DNA of 64,000 nt, taken from contig CAUYUJ010017845.1 of NCBI GenBank assembly GCA_963575745.1, forward strand, positions 62,001-126,000, given 5' to 3'. Shown piece by piece: positions 48,390 through 58,699 of the stretch (position 1 is the stretch's first letter; each line of letters begins with the position of its first letter). Origin of the DNA: Prorocentrum cordatum. Lineage: Eukaryota > Sar > Dinophyceae > Prorocentrales > Prorocentraceae. The notes under the pieces are model-generated. The model was not told where the DNA came from. It worked only from the letters and a program-made list of their open reading frames with translations, and ran no database searches. The position numbers and the translations under genes are program-made.

Positions 48390-49660
48390 GGAAGCTCTAC
48401 GAGTTACCTGGGCTTGGGGCCTGCTAGCGTCTGCATGGGCGGTGTTCCGACTGCCGCCCGCGTGGATCAGTTCCGCGTCGTGAAGTTCACGCGGGCCACG
48501 TTGCTGCACCGGCGCCGGCGAGAAAAGGATCCCCGAACCTCCCGCCCGACTGCTGCTTGGAGCTGCCGCCTGGCGGCCCGCCCCCGCCGCGGAGGAGGCC
48601 CCTCCTCGCGCGGCCGCCAGGGCAAGCGCCTTGAAGGGCCGCGGGGCGGAGGCCTTGGTGGAGGCCGCAGCCCGCCTGGTCGAGGAGAAGGAGGCCGGGG
48701 GCGGTGATTTTGGGGAAGCAAGCTTTTTGGATGAGGAGGCGGCCCTATACCGTAATGAAGCCAGGCGCGGACGACCGCGGGCCGCTCGTGGACGAGCGCC
48801 TGGCTCGGCTGGGGCGCAACGCCGCCACCCGCAAGCAAGAGGCTCAGGACGAGGGAGGCGGCCCCAGAGGCGTCGGCTGCGGGGCCGTGGGCCCGTCCGG
48901 CCCATCCGAGCTGCGCCGCCGCTTCGAGCAGGCCCGCGCTTGGATGCCGCTGGATAGCGGCGCCGCCCAGCCCTCCCGCCCCCGGCGCCTGGGCGACATC
49001 TTGGGGAGCCCAGGCTCTCCCGCCGAGGCGTCGAGCAGACAAGCCTCGGGACAGGCCCCGCTCGGCTGGGTGGGGGGATGACAGCAGCAGGCTGATCGGC
49101 GGGCTCGCCCGAGCGCTGAGGAAGGCCAGCAAACGGGCCCGCAGCGACGACCCGTTCAGGAATGACAGCGAGGACAAGCAGGCTGGCGGCCAGACTGGCA
49201 AGACATGGGGAACCCGGTGGACTGCTTCCAAGAAGCTGGCCACCGTGTATCCTGGACGAATCGTTGAGAGGGCGTGCACTTACATGCTCGAACGCCTCGA
49301 TGAGGGAGACGTGGCCATCGCCGCCATTGAGGGGATCCCAGGGCGGTCTTCTGAAGTTTCACCAGAGCCTCTTCATGGAGGCCAAGGCGATCGCCAGCCT
49401 TGGCGAAAGCCGGCACCGCGAGATGAGGACCTTCGTTGCCGCCTTGGTCCTCTCACAGTCGAGCGATGCCGCGGAGGCCTGCGCCAGCAGGGTGAAGTCC
49501 CTGCTCGAGCACCTTGGTGACACGGTGGTTCGAGCTGCTCCAGGTGCAGCGCCAGCAAGGATAACAGCACCTTGGTGACACGGTGGTTCGAGCTGCTCCA
49601 GGTGCACTCGGAGGTGCTTTCCCGCAACGCGCGCAGGACGAGGATGGTTTTGTTCGCTTC
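48390..49660 (+). pseudogene. Retroelement gag-like remnant (tentative)
   Basis: Several plus frames chain into one plausible protein: EALVEAAARLVEEKEAGGG (about 48650), RGPLVDERLARLGRNAAT (about 48780), SELRRRFEQARAWMPLDSG, SSRLIGGLARALRKASKRA (about 49085), KLATVYPGRIVERACTYML (about 49235), and GLLKFHQSLFMEAKAIASLG to SRVKSLLEHLGD (about 49345-49525). It is helical, basic and lacks catalytic motifs, as gag-type proteins are. At least three frameshifts. A 42-bp direct repeat (GCACCTTGGTGACACGGTGG plus GCTGCTCCAGGTGCA) at about 49508 and 49569 cuts the end. Family uncertain. Confidence 0.4.
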
Positions 49661-49723
49661 CTTTCCTGCATTTGCCGTTCGTGTTGTTTGTGCTGTTCCT
49701 CTCCTTTCCGGGCTCCACCACGC

Positions 49724-49990
49724 GATCGGTTGTTCCAGACGTACAGTACAACAGCAGCTACAGTAGCAGCAGTTCGCTACTCCAGCGGCATGCTGGCGCT
49801 GCTGGGCCGACTGCGGCCGCAGTTGTGGACGGGAGGCCGGGGTTGCGGAGTGCGCGACCTCCTTTTTACAGGCCAGGCCTCCTAAGAAGTTTTCAAGACC
49901 CCCTAAAAGGTAACCGGTAAGCTTTGAATAGTATCTAAGAGGCGTTCAAGCGGCCCCAACCATAAAATCTTCAGGGCCGAAGGCAACTCG
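49724..49990 (+). repeat. Segment homologous to 57178-57420
   Basis: CGATCGGTTGT, CTACTCCAGCGGC, TGCTGGGCCGACTGCGGCCG, GGTTGCGGAGTGCGCGACCT and GAAGTTTTCAAGAC recur in the same order and orientation at 57178-57355. The similarity ends near 49980. It shares the 5' part of the longest copy (57.2-58.2 kb). Confidence 0.75.
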
Positions 49991-50704
49991 ACGATGCCCG
50001 CCCGAAGAACAAATCCGAACGAGCAGGGCAGGTATGAAGACAAGGAGGGGGTAGAGATTATGATTTGCGTTGCCGTCTTACTGCTGCTTCCCTAGCCTAC
50101 ATTGTGGTTCCATCGTTGTTCCTACCATCATCGTTGCTCCTTCTCCCCTCCTGCCACATATACATATCCTCCTCCTTCTCCCCACTTCCTTCCCTTCCAT
50201 CTGTCATCATTGTTCATGTCTTCTCCATGCTCCGGTATCCCTCGTTTCTCCAGCAACCCTCCCCCCTCCATCGTTTCACCGCGGATCTTGTGCCCATGCT
50301 TGGCAATCCCAAGCGAGCGCTCGTGGTTCTACTATTAGGCATGCGCGAATGTATTTTCAATACTAGCTCTTGACCGGAAGGAGCCCGCTCCCGACCCGCA
50401 GACCAGACAAAGTGTATTTTCAATACGTGTATGTACATCAGACTGAGGGGGCCGAACGGTCATTCATTGTCCCTGGGTGCGTGGCTGAATCAGGGATTCG
50501 TGGTGAGAATTCTGTTTGTTGCGTTGTTAATGTTGTTGCTGCTGTTGAACTCTCATTCTTGAAGAATAATTATTGTTGATCCCCCCCCACCGGTGCACAT
50601 TGATTTTTTTCGATTGAAGTGCCACCCCCGGGGCTCGCACTTGGTTTTTTCTCAAGGAAAGTCTTCCTGCTCAAACTGTGCCCCTGCCCCCCAGGCTACA
50701 ACAA
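49991..50704. other. Spacer with a dispersed GAATAATTATTG module
   Basis: Pyrimidine-rich 50100-50280. At 50535-50715: TTGAACTCTCATTCTTGAAG, AATAATTATTGTTG, a C-run, GATTGAAGTGCCACCCCCGG and CAACAACAACGGCTCCCGCC. A diverged copy in the same order lies at 63620-63800, and a partial one at 51490-51570. No gene. Confidence 0.55.
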
Positions 50705-51190
50705 CAACGGCTCCCGCCTGAGACTTCATCGGTTTTAACTCAGGACCCCCGCTCCCGCCTGAGACTTCCGCGCAATTTACTCAGGAAAGGCGCTCCCGTT
50801 TGAGACTTCCTCGCAATGTAATCAAGACCCCCGCTCCCGCCTGAGACTTCCGTGCAATTTACGTGGGAACGGCGCTCCCGCTTGAGACTTCTTCGAATTT
50901 TACTCAGGACCCCCGCTCCTGCCTGACATTTCCGCGCAATTGACTCAGGAACGGCGCTCCCGCCTGAGACTTCCTCGCAATTTAGTGAGGACCCCCGCTC
51001 CCGCCTGAGACTTCCGTGCAATTTGCTCAGGAACGGCGCTCCCGCTTGAGACTTCCTCGCAACTTAGTCAGGGCCCCCGCTTCCGCTTGAGATTTCTTCA
51101 CAATGTACTCAGGACTGCGCTCTCGCGTGCGACGTCCTCACAAATTATTCTGGAATTGCGTTTCGGCGCTCAGGAACCACGCACGCGCCA
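50705..51190. repeat. GCTCCCGCCTGAGACTTCC tandem array
   Basis: About eight units of ~55-60 bp: GCTCCCGCCTGAGACTTCCT, CGCAATTTACTCAGGA and ACCCCC or ACGGC. Same family as 28.4-29.4 kb but with a shorter unit. The 93-codon minus frame is a repeat artefact. Confidence 0.8.
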
Positions 51191-52290
51191 AGGACGCCTT
51201 CACAACGTGGTATCTTCCCTCTTCCTTCGTCCTTCCCCCTCCCCTTCCTCCCACTCTCCCTCGTTCTTCCCCTCCTCCTCTTGCAGGGCCCGCGCCAATT
51301 CCAATGGCGGGCAGAGAGATGTACGCCCCCGAAGGATTGTCCGCCCGTTCCGGTTTGCCCGTACGTCTAAGCCCGCCGGCCCCAGCAAAGAGAAATAATC
51401 CCCCCGAAAGGGGTGTGATCGAAGACGAAGAGGGCGGGTATCGAGGGTGTAGGGTATACGTGTTGAATGACTCGCGGGCAAGTAAGAGCGTACAGCCTTA
51501 AAATGGTTGTTGCTGTTGTTGCTGTTGTTGTTGTTGAACATTATTAATTCTAAAGAATAATTATTGTTGGGCCCCCTGGTGCACGCCCCCCCCCCCGCGC
51601 CTAGGCCGCAGCCACATTTTCATCACTTTCGTGAGGAAGCCTCAGGTAAAACGATGTGATCCAGATCCGGTTGTTTTGTTGTAATCAGTTTTCCCTTGCA
51701 AAAAACACTATAAAATGACATTTCTTGTTCTAATATAATCAAATTTCAAGAATCCCTTGCAAAAAATAAGGTAAAGTGGACATTCGCGCGCGCAAGACGA
51801 AATCCTTCCAAAACCTTAGTGTTCGTAGCGATTTTAACATAAAAACATCAAAAAACCAATGGTTTTTCAACAAAAAAACGTCAAAATCTCATCCCGCGCG
51901 CTCTTGCGGATTCGTAGGAAACCCAACACTTTTTAAACATTTCTGTCAAACGGGCTTTTGCGAGCAACTTTTTCGAACTTCTGCGACAACGGTTGCGCAC
52001 CTGCCAGGGCCATCATCCCTGTCAAATAATACCATGCGGGACACATTCGTTTTTTCTTCGCGCGCGCACGCCGTCGTCGTCGGCCGCGGGGCCCTGAATA
52101 GTAGCCACGGTCGTCCGCATGCCACGAAGTGAAGTGTCCGAACGTCATAGGGCGGGAAGCTGGGTGTGGGTGGTGGCGAAGAGTCGTTTGGAAATTTGGT
52201 AGAGCTTGAACCGGCCCCCTCACAAAGTGGGGGTATTGCCCGCCTCCTATGAAAACCCTGGCACTGGTGAGAACGGAGTGTCCCCAGTCT
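51191..52290. other. Spacer, partly AT-rich, no supported gene
   Basis: 51490-51570 holds a GTT-rich tract and the GAATAATTATTGTTG module. 51640-51980 is AT-rich with CTTGCAAAAAA repeated (CCTTGCAAAAAACACTATAA and CCTTGCAAAAAATAAGGTAA). A 118-codon plus frame (51776-52132) has no recognisable domain. Confidence 0.5.
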
Positions 52291-52870
52291 TAAATGATTG
52301 TTGCTGTTGTTGTTGTGGTTGTTGTTGTGGTTGTTGCTGTTGTTGTTGTTGCTGTTGTTGTGGCTGTCGCGACCCACCCCGCGACCCGCCCGCAACCCAC
52401 CCGCGACCCGACCCGCGACCCACCCGCGACCCACTCCGCGACCCACCCGCGACCCCACCCGCGACCCAACCCGCGACCCACCCCGCGACCCACTCCGCGA
52501 CCCACCCGCGACCCATCCCGCGACCGGCTCGCGACCCGCTCGCGACCCACCCCGCGACCCACCCGCGACCCACCCCGCGATCCACCCGCGACCCACCCGC
52601 GACCCACCCGCGACCCACCCCGCGCCCCACCCTCAAGGGAGGAAAACCCCCCCGGACCCAACAATTGCCTTTTATTAAAACGGCCGTAGGCGTTGACTAA
52701 ACAGCCCTGCTCTGTTCGATTCATTCCTTGTGTGCGTTGTTTCGCATGTCGGGGTGATTATTATGGGGTGGATTTTCTGCCCTCTACACCCGCGACCCAC
52801 CCGCGACCTAACAGCGACCCACCCGCGACCCACCCGCGAACCCGCGACCCACCGCGACACCCACATTGGT
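52291..52870. repeat. (GTT)n tract and CGCGACCCACC minisatellite
   Basis: (GTT/GTG)n at 52297-52365, then about 24 units of ~11 bp (CGCGACCCACC and variants) to 52630, a 150-bp interruption, and seven more units at 52787-52860. The repeat reads (RDPPATHP)-like in plus frames and (GRGWVAG)-like in minus frames; these are not considered genes. Confidence 0.9.
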
Positions 52871-53022
52871 TTAGCGGCGCCTGCGGTGTGGCGCCTGGGG
52901 TTCTCCAGAGTCTCGCAAACTGCCGACGTCCCCACCGCCCCCTCACTCTTATCCGCATCTGCGGGGTGCTACGTGTATATATATACATAGCTGTAGACAC
53001 ATACATATATATTATATATGTA

Positions 53023-53063
<41 letters not shown>

Positions 53064-53214
53064 GTAAGTAGATGTATATGTATGTATACATGTAGGTGTA
53101 TATACACATGAGAGAGAGGGAAGAGAGATGAGAGATGAGAGAGAGAGAGAGAACGAGAGAGAATGAGAGTGAGAGAGAGAGGGTGAGAACGAGCGAGCGA
53201 GCGAAAAACGGACA
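52871..53214. repeat. (TA)n and (GA)n microsatellites
   Basis: TATATATA runs at about 52975-53062 followed by GAGAGA-rich sequence at 53108-53200. Frames here are Tyr/Ile- or Ser/Leu-rich artefacts. Confidence 0.9.
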
Positions 53215-53427
53215 TCTGGAGACAATATTGTAGTTGAAGTGGGTGGAGCTGGTCCAGGGGAGGTCGAGCGGCGGCAAGGCCAGCGTGTTCTGCGCCAACA
53301 CCTGGTGCCGCCCTGACTGAAGTTGAGACGAGCCCAGATTGGCCCGCATGACTTGCATATACGATCCGTGCATGATGTCGTCAAGCTTGGCCTTGCGTTC
53401 GAATTGTGTGGTCAAGCGTGGCCCCAC
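53215..53427 (-). other. Possible orphan exon, minus strand
   Basis: The minus frame reads LTTQFERKAKLDDIMHGSYM, then QVMRANLGSSQLQSGRHQVL, then DLPWTSSTHFNYNIV, before entering the GA microsatellite. The composition is that of ordinary protein, unlike the repeat-derived frames nearby. No family is recognised and no splice sites can be assigned, so this is only a candidate. Confidence 0.3.
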
Positions 53428-54138
53428 CCAGGGCCCGACTCACGCGCATGCGTCTTGTGCACAGTATGCTCGCGCATTCGCAATTGAGTTGCTGCTTGCA
53501 CGCGCGTCCATCAAGCTATGCACCCCGCGTGCGCTCCTCCTTGCGCTAGCCCAACATTGCGCTCCAGCCCTCGTCTCCCCTCCCGCTACTCTTCCTCCCC
53601 GCTTCGGAAACGAATCCACGCCGACACAGGAGGAGCCAGCAGGAGGAGGAGGAAAGGAGGACGAGGAGGAGGAGGAGGACGAGGAGGAGGAGGAAGAGGA
53701 TGAAGCGGATAAACAGGACTTTGATTTTTATCATTTCGGGGGCGAACCTCAGCAAAGCGAGCTAAATCAGCATGGAGCCGACCTTCGAGCTAAGCTCGAA
53801 TGGATGCCGTTGCAAATTCGGCCCCACCGAGCTTGCCTCAGATGGGGGAAGCAGGGGGAGGGAGGAGGAATTGGAGGGGGGAAGTCCCTGACGCTCAGGG
53901 TTTGCCAGGTCCTGGCGAAAACTGCACTTCTAGTCTGAAGCATGCGCCCGACCTTCCACGACCGCCCCCGTACAACTTACTTCCATTCCGAAAACAGAGA
54001 AGCTTGCAAGACGCCAACCTGCAAGTTTGGACTTTCTTACACCAGCGATTCGGTGACTGGAGAAGGTACCAGAAAGGCTTACCAATGGCAGCCTTGGCCT
54101 GGATTGCTGGGGTGGTGCGGCTGGGAGAAGCACTTCTG
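53428..54138. other. Spacer with GAG-rich tract
   Basis: A (GAG)n-rich tract at 53635-53710. Long plus frames (53339-53938, 53800-54735) contain it but show no domain and change character along their length. No gene is called. Confidence 0.45.
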
Positions 54139-54160
54139 TCCGTAACAATTTTGGCTCGAG
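54139..54160 (+). other. Relict spliced leader (19 of 22)
   Basis: Reads T, CCGTAACA, ATTTTGGCTCGAG; differences from the SL consensus are at three positions (G to A, C to A, A to G). It lies in the same orientation as, and 1.3 kb upstream of, the ammonium-transporter remnant, a distance that would fit the missing N-terminal part of that gene. However, the DNA between belongs to a repeated segment, so the link is unproven. Confidence 0.6.
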
Positions 54161-54395
54161 CGCGTGCTTTCGTTCAGAGGGGGGGGGTCTTGTATGTCCA
54201 GGTGCTGGCTGTTCTCGTTGGTGTGAGCGATTGTGCAATCGGCCCCTCGATGGCAGGGCGCGCGTCGCACCCTGACGACAGCGCCATCGTCATGACATAC
54301 ATGAACCATCTACCGTGCTGCGCCACAACCCCTAACCTACCCAAGCCCCACCCCTCTTTGGCAGCAGCGCCATCCTGGCACGGAACAGAAAATCG

Positions 54396-55435
54396 AAGGA
54401 ACAAGACTAGGGGCGCCTGTCCAGGGACTTGGCCTGCAGCGACGTTGTCGTGCCAGGGGGGCCCAGCGCAGCCGAGGCCTTCGGGCTGCAGCCCGCGCCA
54501 AAGTCGCTGGAATTCCCGAGGGGCGCTTCATGGCGGCCGCCGCAGCCCAATAATCTTTTTGGCTCGCGGCCGCCCGCGTCTCCCTCCGCGCCCTTGCCGC
54601 GCAAGGTCCAGGACCCCGTGCGTCGTGCCGCCGTCGAGGGGCGGCAGCGGCTGGAACGCCACCCTCGCAGCTGCGCCAATTTCTGGCTCCAGGGCCGGCA
54701 GGTGTTTGGCGATGAGGGAGGTTCGGCCAATTTGATGCGGCGTTGCACTACCTGCATCTCCCAGCGCTTGTAGCACGATTCCTGGGGGCCGCTCGTCGAG
54801 GCCGCGCGTCTGACGGGCATCGGTAATTTGGCAACCGTTCGCTCTGACATGGTTGGTGAGATCTGCGAGGCGGCTCGTCGCTCCCGCGGGAACTCCCGCG
54901 CCTTCTGCTCCGCCAACTTGCTGCATTTCAGGACCACCGACTACGCCAAATTGGCGATGGGCGTGGCGAGGCTCGCCGATTCCATGGGCCAAGCCCACGA
55001 GGTCTATGACTCCCTGGATCCTCACGGGTGCCACGAAGGAAGCTTTCGGCGTGGAGGCGCTCGCGTTTTTGGTGGCCGAGTGGCCGTGGATCCCCCCTTT
55101 TGCCGCGGGCCCCGTCTCTGTCGCGCTCGGAACCAGGACCTTGCAGCCCCTGGTCGCTCGGCTACTGCGGCCTGCCCCAGCTGGTCTTGTTCGGCGTCTT
55201 TGGTCTCGCCGCCTACCGACGCTACAGCGGCTGTTTCGCTGGTTCCGTTCATAACTACGCGCTTCTCACCGCGGTCGGCGCCGCGTTCTTTTCGCGGGCC
55301 GGGGTGCCGAGGCGTTTCCCGGCGACCGCGAAGGCCCCCCACCCGCGGCAGAATCCCCGCCCCCGCCTCGCCCCGAGGTCGCGGCAGCCAGGGAGGGGGC
55401 CTGTGAAGAGGGCAAGGGCGGTTCTTTTGGCACGA
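54396..55435 (+). repeat. Segmental duplication, copy 1 (partner 57420-58200)
   Basis: Shares ordered blocks with 57.4-58.2 kb: GGCTCGCGGCCGCCCGCGTC, CGCCCTTGCCGCGCAAGGTC, GTGTTTGGCGATG, GCGTCTGACGGGCATCG, TTTGGCAACCGTTCGC, GGGCAAGGGCGGTTCT. A plus frame conserved in both copies reads NLATVRxDMxGE...TDYAxxAMGVAxxADSxGQAxEV, so the segment may once have coded for protein, family unknown. Homology stops near 55465, exactly where the transporter coding begins. Confidence 0.65.
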
Positions 55436-55439
55436 CGGC

Positions 55440-56040
55440 TCCTCCCAGATCTGCGGCTTCCACGAGGGCTCGATGCGCCGCCCGCGTGGCCATGAACGCC
55501 ACCGTCGCCGCCGCGGTCCGGATCGCCATCTACAGGTGCTGCGACGCGGGCGGCCCGCGCGACGGCACCCTGGCCGACCTCGTGTCGATCATGGCGCCGC
55601 GCGGCAGCGCGGTGTCTGGCAGCGCGCTGGCGATCGGATTTCTCGGCGCTTGCGCGCGCCAGTTCGCCTCCACGCTGCTCCGCAAGCTCGAGATCGATGA
55701 CCCGGTGGGCGCGCCCCAGGTCCAGGGCGCCCGCGGCATTTGGGGCGCGATCGCCACGGTCATTCTCGACGCGGGGCCTGGGTGAGCGCCACCTCCACGG
55801 CTGGGGCGGTTTCGGTTGCATGGCCGCCGACGGCGGCGATTGCCAGGGGCGGTTTGTTCGGCGACGCCCTCGCAGCGCACCTCATCGAGATCGCCGTCGT
55901 CGTGGTCTGGCATGGGTATCTCTCCGAGTCGCCTTCTCTTGGCTCAAGCGGACTTGGCCCCCTGCGCATCGACGGCGCCGCGGGGCCGCCGAGCCGCCCG
56001 ATGTCGGGCCGCCCGACGCCCGCGGCCCCCCGTCCGATGA
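55440..56040 (+). pseudogene. Ammonium transporter (Amt family) C-terminal remnant
   Basis: Frame 1 (55467-55785): VAMNATVAAAV, DGTLADLVSIMAPRG and LLRKLEIDDPVGAPQVQGAR, then GIWGAIATVI, matching the AMN(T)T, NGxLAGLVxITAP and KLxIDDPxDAxxVHGxxGxWG signatures of Amt proteins, which carry ammonium across membranes. Frame 2 (about 55789-55822): HLHGWGGFGCM. Frame 0 (about 55848-55990): GGLFGDALAAHLIEIAVVVVW, the last membrane segment. The conserved pore His is Gln here (CAG, 55723-55725). Two frameshifts and loss of the N-terminal eight or so membrane segments make it a pseudogene. No introns are visible, fitting a retrocopy. Confidence 0.7.
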
Positions 56041-57177
56041 GCCCTTCGACAGTCTGCATCGCGCAGTCCGATTTCTATCCGCCCCTGAAGCCTTCTCTTC
56101 GGAGCGATGACTCCACTGGGTCGGCGCGAAACCCGAAGAAGGTCGCTTCAACAAACAACGCGCGCACGCACACGCGCGCACCAACCACAGACAAACGCCA
56201 TGGAGGTTTGGGGTGAACCGCAGAAGCCACCGCGTCGAACTACACTTTGAATGTCATGGGCCGCCGCCGCCCTGCAGACAAGCCGCGGGGGTCAGGCGAG
56301 CGCCCGCTGCAGTAAATCGGCGATTGAATTGCTCGTGCCAGTTGTGAAAGTGGGAGGTCAGAAGCACGGGATATACCACAAGCGGAGTCGTTGTTGCCAG
56401 GAGAGCAAGTGCACGTCTCCTCTCCTCGCCCCCTTCCCCGCCCACCCCCCCCCCTCTCCCGCCCCCCCATCCCCCCCCAGCGGTGTCGGGGCAGGGCCCT
56501 CGGCAACTGTGGGCGGCTACCGCGCTGGAGCCCTGGCGCCGCCCCGACCGCGCCGTCCGCGCGTTGCTGCCCGTTTGCTGCACCGGGCGTCTCGTTTTGG
56601 CGCAGCCGCAATTTTTTAGTTTCAAGTTCGCCGCAGTGTCTTCGCTCGTCGCCGACTCCATGGTCGCGCGCATTCTGTCTCGCGGCGCCTGCGCATCTCG
56701 CGCTATTCATTGGCGCGTGCCTTCGCCTTCTGAGCTGTCTTTTTGCTCAGCCGCCGGTCCCCAACTCTTCTGCGCGTTGCGCGCTGCCCCCCGCCGCGCG
56801 GCTGAGGAAGCGCGTCCGCGGCGAGCTTCTGCTTTCGCCCGCCCCGCCCGCCCTGCCGGCGCGGCCCGCGCTGCGCATGCTCTTCCCAGCGTGTCCGGCT
56901 GTGCTTGTGCAGTTCGCGTCTCATGTCAGTCGTTTCTCCCGTGGCGACCGCATTCGACATTTCGCTTCTCTGTCTTCCCTTTTTCGCTTTGGCACATTGT
57001 GTCTCAGAGCTTCTCCTCGTCGGACGCTTTCCGCGCCCTGTATAGGGTCGTTTCGGCCGAGACATTGTCTGCGCACCTTGGTCGACGCGCGCTTCGTCGC
57101 GCGCGGGCGGGCCCGTTCGCGGCGCGCGGAGCTGGCGAACGTTGGGGCGGCTGGCGCTGACGGAGGAGAAAACGACA
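56041..57177. other. GC-rich spacer, no supported gene
   Basis: Contains an ACGCGCGCACGCACACG tract (about 56155) and C-runs (56440-56480). A 444-codon plus frame (56391-57725) and a 225-codon frame in another phase overlap the same DNA. Neither has a recognisable domain, and both are expected by chance at this GC content. Confidence 0.45.
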
Positions 57178-58230
57178 GCGATCGGTTGTGCTGGACGCAC
57201 ATCGCAGCAACAGCATCAGCAGCAGCGCGCTACTCGAGCGGCGCTCCGGCGCTGCTGGGCCGACTGCGGCCGCAGATGTGGACGGCGGGCCGGGGCTGCG
57301 GGGTGCGCGACCTCCTCCTTGCAGACCAGGCCCCCGAAGAAGTTTTCAAGACACCCCCCAAGGCAGCCAAAAAGCATCGAATCGCACCGAAGAGGAGTTC
57401 AAGCGGCCCCGGCCGTAGCATCGGGGCGCTCCGCGGCGGCCCCCGCAGCCCAGGAATCCCCTCGGCTCGCGGCCGCCCGCGTCTGACTCCGCGCCCTTGC
57501 CGCGCAAGGTCCAGCGCCCCGTGCGTCGCGCCGCCGTCGAGTGGCGGCAGCGGCTGGAACGCCGCCCTCGCCGCCGCGCCAATTCCTGGCCCCAGGGCCC
57601 GCAGGTGTTTGGCGATGGGGGGGGGGGGGGTTCAGCCCATGGGATGCGGCGCTGCATTACTTGCGCCCCCCAGCGCTTGGAGCGCGATTCCTGGGGGCCG
57701 CTGGTCGTCGAGGCCGCGCGTCTGACGGGCATCGTAATTTGGCAACCGTTCGCTGTGACATGGCTGGTGAGATGCGCGCGGCGGCTCGGCGCGCCCTCTG
57801 CTCCGCCGACCGTCTGCGCCCCAGGGCCACCGACTACGCCGAATGGGCGATGGGCGTGGCGGGGCGCGCCGATTCCACGGGCCAAGCCCGCGAGGTTTTT
57901 GACTTTGCAGTCCCTTGTCGCTCGGCTACTGCGGCCCGCCCCAGCTGGTCTCGTTCGGCGTCTTCGGCCGCGCCGCCTACCGCCGCGACAGCGGCTGCTT
58001 CGCTGGCTTCGCTCGCGCCCGCGCGTTTCCCGCCGTTGGCGCCGCGTTCTTTTCGCGAATTCGGGCGTCGAGGCGTTCGCGACGACCGCGAAGGCCCCCC
58101 CCCTCCCGCGGCAGAATCCCCGCCCCCACCTCGCCCCGAGGTCGCGGCGGCCAGGGGGGGGGGGGGCGTGTGAAGAGGGCAAGGGCGGTTCTCTTGGCAC
58201 GACGGCTCCTCCTGGATCTGCGGTTCCCAC
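57178..58230 (+). repeat. Segmental duplication, longest copy
   Basis: Its 5' part (57178-57355) matches 49724-49905 and its 3' part (57420-58200) matches 54510-55435. Thus neither of the other copies overlaps the other, but both align to this one. It continues past GGCACGACGGCTCCTCC into sequence unlike copy 1, which there switches to the transporter. No identified protein. Confidence 0.7.
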
Positions 58231-58699
58231 GAAGGCTGAGAGCGCTGCGCCTGGCGATGCAACGGCTGCTCCTGGCATGGCCGTTCCGGCCGGAGGAGCA
58301 GAAGGGGCCGCCGCTCGGGCTGCCCCACCTGCGCCTGGGCCGCCACCGCCCCCCGCTTCTGTCTTTCATTCGGATGGCCAAACCGACGGGTCTGGGGGCC
58401 TCCCCCGCGAGTCCAAAGCAGCGCAGAGAGCGCCCGCCTGCGACCTTCCAGGGTCATGACCCCTTCGACGACGCCGGCGATCATGACGCGTCTGTCGGCG
58501 AGCGCAGTGGCTATCCGAGCCATCGCATGGCTGACCCGCGATGTTCCGAGGGACTGGCGGTCAGCGAAGTCAGCCAGGCACCCGCGTGCAATCGCGGGCC
58601 CGCCACTCAGGATGAACAGGTCACAAGTGATGACGCGAGGGCCTCCTCGGCAGCGACCGAGGCCGCTGCGCGAGGGTCGACCGCGGGCTTGGGTGGGGA
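58231..58699. other. Spacer, no recognised gene
   Basis: Plus frames are open but have low-complexity Ala/Arg/Pro composition. No motif is recognised. Confidence 0.4.

Noticed and set aside
48381-48905. 174-codon minus frame
   Set aside because: Antisense to the better-supported gag-like plus frames; Arg/Ala/Pro-rich low complexity.
53800-54735. 311-codon plus frame
   Set aside because: Composition changes along its length, spans the spliced-leader relic and a duplicated segment, and shows no domain.
54528-55034. Minus-strand 168-codon protein in the duplicated segment
   Set aside because: The plus-strand frame is better conserved between the two copies; the minus frame is not kept in copy 2.
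55930-55955. CTTGGCTCAAG near the transporter end
   Set aside because: Only the last 12 bases fit and they lie inside transporter coding.
56391-57725. 444-codon plus frame
   Set aside because: GC-rich DNA with overlapping long frames in other phases; no motif.
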